A DNA stretch of 64,000 nt from Psilocybe azurescens (Eukaryota; Basidiomycota; Agaricomycetes; Agaricales; Agrocybaceae). How positions within the stretch are numbered: the stretch's first letter is position 1; every line of letters starts with the position of its first letter. Shown in pieces: positions 59,587 to 64,000 of this stretch. The translations under genes were made by a program, and so were the position numbers. Under the pieces are notes generated by a model, which worked only from the letters and a program-made list of their open reading frames with translations, did not search any database and was not told the origin of the DNA. The stretch lies in assembly GCA_023853785.1 (NCBI GenBank), contig JAJIRX010000569.1:310001-374000 (forward strand), given 5' to 3'.

Positions 59587-60014
59587 GCAAACTACGCTAG
59601 ATAAAATTACACCTACCGACATTATAGCATATGAGACACGGGCATCGGTTCTCGAATACGATCTTCATTGCTCCTGACTGGTGTATTATATCAGAAAGAT
59701 AGACTAGCTTGATCCAAATTTAAACGGTCACTGTAATTAACCTCGGTTCCAATCTATGCGATCGTGCACGTCCTCGGGGGGAGCCTTGCTGCGTTCGGAC
59801 ATGTTATTATGTTATTCGTTAGTAATGCATTGATTCTGAACGGAATTTCCTAGAATTCTGACCAATATTCGAGAGTATATAAGATCCCCTGATTGCTACT
59901 ACTCTATCTACAGGCCACTTTACTTGACTCGTTCAACTTGTGAGTCAAATCTTTTCTCGGCCATGCTCTTGTTAACAGCTTTGAGCACGGTGACAGTTAT
60001 TTCATCAATTCAAC
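59587..60014. other. Intergenic between barrel copies 3 and 4
   Basis: About 430 bases with 3' UTR of copy 3 and promoter of copy 4; TATATAAGATC at about 59875 is a likely TATA element. Confidence 0.4.
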
Positions 60015-60832
60015 ATGCCAGTCGTCGAGATAGTGAAAGCGACAGTTTCGGAGGCATACAAGGCTGATCCCTCGATACTGAAGCCAGTTTTCGATTTCCT
60101 TGTGAAGGTAGATGGATGTCTGGAGTAAGTTTCTACTACGATCTTCCTCCACAAGAAACGTACTCAGATCTTCGTGCTGATCCTCCGTATGTCTACAGTG
60201 TGTATGCCGGTGTGGCGGAAGAAGATAAAAACGTTCCATCTTATCGTCGGTCAGTGCTACAAATGTCGAGTAAATATTCATCTACTGACGGAAATTAATA
60301 AACACTTCTCGTATGTACAGTATGGAAAACCCTAGAGCACCACAGAGCGCTCCAGCGAACCCCGGATACCCACAGATCGTGGGCCTCGGTCCGGTCATCG
60401 AGGGCGAGCTGCAGATGAACCATGTCGAATTCAACAAAGAAGTCTGGCAGGCATTGAACGCGCCCATCACCGAGTTCGCGCGCTTAGCGCTGAAGCAGGG
60501 GTGCAAACTGCAACGAAGGACAGGTTGTACGAGATTTGGGAAGAGGGTGGGCCGAAAATTGATGCGAAGAATAAGCATGCCCCGGCAATCTGGGGACAGG
60601 CAGTGGAGGACAGTGACGTGTTCTGGTTCGTGTGTGGATGGGAAAGTGTGAAGGTTAGCATTTAATCTTTATTTCTAATCCTTCGGCGCTGACGAAAAGT
60701 ACACTTGCTTACTTCAGGTACACACCGATGTCATACATGGGGATCTGGCCAATTTTGCGCCTTTGATCGGAAGTATAGGTGAAATTACGGACACTACCAC
60801 GCTCCATGTTAAACTTTCGAAGGCCGCCTGAA
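60015..60832 (+). CDS. Alpha-beta-barrel family copy 4, frame broken at three runs
   Basis: MPVVEIVKATVSEAYKADPS, then KPVFDFLVKVDGCLE, VYAGVAEED, TLEHHRALQR, GYPQIVGLGPVIEGELQMNH, ALNAPITEFARLALKQG, LYEIWEEGGPKIDAKNKHAP, FWFVCGWESVK and the last exon TTTLHVKLSKAA-stop. Frame slips: A5 60227 (one too many), C4 60360 (one too few) and G4 60498 (one too few). Coding content is otherwise complete and spliced like copy 1, which argues for sequence error rather than decay. Confidence 0.7.
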
Positions 60833-60986
60833 GGTCAATTCTTGCCAGTGCATCAGTAAATTGGGGCAAGTCTGATTTAGCAATACGACGTTCACGAACC
60901 GGTTACAACATTATAACACTCACACAACAGTTTATAACCACATATCTACGACATATAGGATTATGCTAATGTCTTAGATTAAGTAC

Positions 60987-61225
60987 AATATTCTTTCTGG
61001 AATCCAGAGCAAACATAATATTGCTAGGAAATTATAACTAGATTGTAAGGTGGCTACCAGATTAATCAAAATCTACAGTATGTGTGCCAGATGCTAGATG
61101 GTTGCGTAGTCCATTATCAACTGGGTAAAATATTCTTTCCATAATTCAAAGAAAATATAACATTGCAAGGGGACTATAACTATATTATGAGGTGGCCACC
61201 GGTGTGCCAAAATTCACAATATCAC
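60987..61225. repeat. Two imperfect direct repeats of about 97 bp
   Basis: The blocks 60987-61082 and about 61127-61225 align: AATATTCTTTC(C/T), then A(A/G)A(G/C)(A)AAA, ATAATATTGC or ATAACATTGC, ACTATAACTA, and GAGGTGGCCACC against AAGGTGGCTACC. Period is about 140 bp. AT-rich and non-coding. They could be remnants of a mobile element or a local duplication. Confidence 0.6.
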
Positions 61226-61290
61226 ACCTCATTACAATTTTTCGGTAGGATTTTAGGCTGTATATCAGAGGGGAAAATATAGTACACAAG

Positions 61291-62480
61291 CTATATCTAT
61301 TATATATGTACTTGGGGTGGGGGGGACGAGAGGACAGGCAGTGGGCCTGGTGATTGCGATTGCGAGCAGGAAGTGTTGGTAGCGCTGATGTGCCTTGCGC
61401 CAGCAGTCAGCGCACCTGTGACGCGATGACGGCATCTATTTAGCAACGTGCAAGGTGGAGCACCCACCCCACCAGTAACTTGCAACGGAGGGAGCTTGGA
61501 GCAGTAGTGCAATTTATAGGGGTGACAGTCTTAAATAGACCCACTTCGGTTTTCCCACAAATCACATGACATGTTGAAGCTTTGCGAATATTAATTGCCA
61601 ATTTCAACTTGTATTCTTTCTTCACTTCCACCTACCTCCCTTTCTCCACTCTTGTCGTCATTGGCATTCAAGGCCTTCGACACCATTCTCACACGCCCAT
61701 CAAGTCCACCGCCAAACGCTGACGGCCCCATTTGCACGGCTATGGCACGACCTCAAGCTCAGTAACAACAACAGCAACGAGCGAGGGCGCCCATGTGCCA
61801 CAGTAGCACGGTAAGCATCACCCCCACCCTCTCCACCACCGCAGCTAAGCCCCACAGCCCCGATCGCTAGCATATCGCACTGCCTGCCCATGCCATCCAC
61901 AGTGACAACATGAGTAGGGGCGTAAGCCTCGCCCCAACACAACACCGCCTCCATGTTGTGCGCACTCCCATACCATCCCGCTTTACGGTGATAATGCGAA
62001 GAGCGATAGCGAGAGCAGGCAGCGAGCAGTGGCCTCCGCCAGCTCTTTGCTTGTGACCGCCGCGGCGATGGACCTGCCCACCACCGACTCTTTCATGCCA
62101 CCTCACACTCGCCGCTCCTACCCCCGGGTCTGCGTTTGGCCTTACCACCTCTGTTATTTCACCCGTCGGGGCAGTGAACGTGGCCCTGCAGCTCATAGGT
62201 AAGTCTCTCCCGATCCTCTATCTCTTTTTCTTACCACATTATACACTAACAAACCCCGAAAGACTGTTTCCAGCCCACCGCCGTTCCACTTCTCACCTCA
62301 CGATGATGAACAAGAATGCTAAGGCCGTGAGTCCTCCCCGGCCTTATCCTCGTTTCTGCTGCTAACCACAACTTGCTTACCAGCCTGAATTTGCATTCAA
62401 TAATGCTGCTTCCGCCATTGAGCTTGCCGTGGATGACGTCCCCCAACGAGGAAGCACCAGTGGTGCATTGGCAGTTTAAT
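61291..62480. other. GC-rich block of unclear origin with possible spliced short ORF
   Basis: Noticeably richer in C and G than its surroundings and full of CAC/CCA-rich sequence. On the plus strand ATG 62302/62305 followed by a plausible intron (62329-62383) would give a short peptide ending QRGSTSGALAV-stop. Minus-strand ORFs at 61700-62196 are probably shadows. It could be part of a repeated element; I do not recognise it. Confidence 0.3.
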
Positions 62481-63380
62481 ACCAGTGGTTTATATAGTAG
62501 TTACTTGTCTGCTTGAAATATACTATTTGGCTTTTTTTCGGTATGAAAACCTAGATGTGATGGTCAAAATTCAGCAGGGGTTCTGGTCCCAATTCATAAC
62601 TGGGTCAACCCTATGATAAGTGTAAGCTCTAGTGTTGGAACCTCCTGGTCATGTTATACCCAGTTCACAAATGGCTGCCTGGCTTGCAATGTGTTGTGAG
62701 TATCTGAGTATCTGATATGTTCTAGACAATTGGTGATAATATTTTAGCTACTCTATCGTTCTGCAGATGGACGGGTATCAATTCCATAATGATCCAGAAT
62801 CACGATGACAACTTATGAAATTGTGTCTTGGATATTTTTAAAACCTACCACTATCTATCAATTTATGGCATTGTGAGTCAGCCCAAAATATGATTACCAG
62901 TTCATAACGTAGACGAGCGTCTACAATGCATTTTGGGTGTTCATAACACCCGATAGGATTCTCCACGATTTACTGATGTGGCCACGGTGAATCAGGTATT
63001 GGTGCATAATACCTTATAGCAATACAGAAAGAATATCAATCGAGCCTTAAACTATAAAACGCATTGAAGTACTCACAGCACAGATGTAACCACTACAGCG
63101 GTACTAGCAGGCCATCGGTCGCGTTTGAGTCGCGTCCTGTCGCGTCGCATCGCCAATTAAGATCACGTGTGACTTGTTTCGTTCCCTTGCGTCTATGAGC
63201 AACTCAACTTGGAATTGAACGTTGAACTGCTTGAATATGGACCCACGCATCGCTGCGGCTGATCACAAAGTGAAGTCAATTGCGGGCACTGTAGGGTTGA
63301 ACATGCAAATTGAGTGCTTCGCCCGATGCTGATATGGACTCGTTGTCATCATCAGTTTTAGTAACGGTGAAGAAATAATA
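62481..63380. other. AT-rich spacer
   Basis: No coding sequence or clear repeat. Stops in all frames. Confidence 0.35.
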
Positions 63381-63871
63381 ACGAGATATTTTCTTACTAA
63401 TCGGCCTTGGATTTCCTTGGAAATGTGGATGAATGTCTTGCATAAATCCATGGCTACGACAAACTTGAAGTATTTGGCACCTATGTTATTGTTATTGCCG
63501 AAATGCAGATGATGATCTCTAATATTTTTATAAGGTTTATTCTGGGCTGGCGGAGGAGGATGGAAAGACGTTCTTCCTCATCGTAGGTCGGTGCGCTTGC
63601 TGCGATTGAAAATACAAATCATTAGATATTATTTATCCCCACCCATCCATGCAGTTCAGGAAACACACGAGCACCATAAAGCGCTTGAAACAGGAGCGGG
63701 ATACACATATATCTCGAATCTAAAATGCACCATCGCTTCCGACGTCGGCACTGGCACTGAAAATGGAGGCATGGAAGTTGAAATAGATCTCGTCGAGCTT
63801 TGCGCAGGCTCTTGATGCGCCTGCGACCGAGAATCCTGTGCCCGACGCTGAAGCGCACGGGCACTCTGTTT
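63381..63871 (+). pseudogene. Alpha-beta-barrel family copy 5, decayed
   Basis: Recognisable pieces: DFLGNVDECLA (63410), VYSGLAEEDGKTFFLIVG (63537-63590), ETHEHHKALETGAGY (63664) and FAQALDAPATE (63802), in the same order as in copies 1, 3 and 4. There is no family-type start upstream, frames change several times, and a TAG falls inside the ALDAPATE exon (63783). The C-terminal half is not seen before 63871. This copy is a true pseudogene, unlike copies 3 and 4. Confidence 0.7.
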
Positions 63872-64000
63872 AGGTGGGATAGTAAGGAGATGAGTTCGTT
63901 CTTTATTTTTATGGATGTTTGAGCGTTTCTTTATGAGATTCAGACTGGCTGTAGTATTTTTTATTTATTCATTCTCTCTAGGCACATAAGAATGTGGTTC

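Noticed and set aside
61700..62196. Long minus-strand frames in the GC-rich block
   Set aside because: High GC lowers stop frequency, so long open frames are expected by chance; composition is not protein-like.
1..64000. tRNA, rRNA or CRISPR arrays
   Set aside because: Looked for B-box-like GGTTCGA motifs, rRNA blocks and regularly spaced repeats; none convincing.

Overview
The window reads as nuclear DNA of a homobasidiomycete (Agaricomycetes) mushroom. The evidence is many 45-80 bp GT..AG introns, very small exons, fungal housekeeping genes (MLP1/TPR nucleoporin, uS10, Nop12, V-ATPase c', Ctk2-type cyclin, ATG7, mitochondrial phosphate carrier), and short CaaX-ending mating-pheromone precursors of the homobasidiomycete type. 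Species is not determined.

Layout. 1-23 kb is a dense, mostly housekeeping block: nuclear-basket TPR/MLP1 (minus, cut by the window start), ribosomal uS10, a small basic protein, a single-pass cell-surface protein, branched-chain ketoacid dehydrogenase E1 alpha, Nop12/RBM34, a ZIP9-like zinc transporter, V-ATPase c', a ZCCHC10-like zinc knuckle, a nucleotidyltransferase-like protein and an F-box protein. 23-41 kb is accessory and gene-poor: a DUF6593-like gene, a decaying Sec14/CRAL-TRIO gene, a tandem pair of six-exon cysteine-tail proteins, a tRNA-endonuclease Sen15-like gene, a His/Gly-rich CsbD-like protein, a broken SDR, two divergently oriented pheromone precursor genes and two F-box/LRR genes. 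41-57 kb alternates conserved genes (an E2-like/F-box-like fusion, Ctk2 cyclin, a wax-synthase-type MBOAT, a NiCoT nickel transporter, the phosphate carrier, ATG7) with a third pheromone gene and the first member of a dimeric alpha-beta-barrel family. 58-64 kb carries four more members of that family in various states of decay, plus repeats.

Main points. (1) Three unmistakable CaaX pheromone precursors (34.8, 36.3 and 50.0 kb) share nearly the same mature peptide, but I find no STE3 receptor in the window. (2) Two tandem cysteine-rich genes share an identical exon plan that includes an 11-nt microexon. (3) One gene appears to join a ubiquitin-conjugating (E2) fold to an F-box-like segment. 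(4) A five-member alpha-beta-barrel family lies on one strand and shows stepwise decay. (5) At least 22 conserved reading frames break at short homopolymer runs, 13 with one base too many and 9 with one too few. Because essential genes are affected, this looks like sequencing/assembly error rather than biology, and it must be allowed for before calling any gene here a pseudogene. Gene coordinates below run from start codon to stop codon and include introns; exon joins were read by eye.
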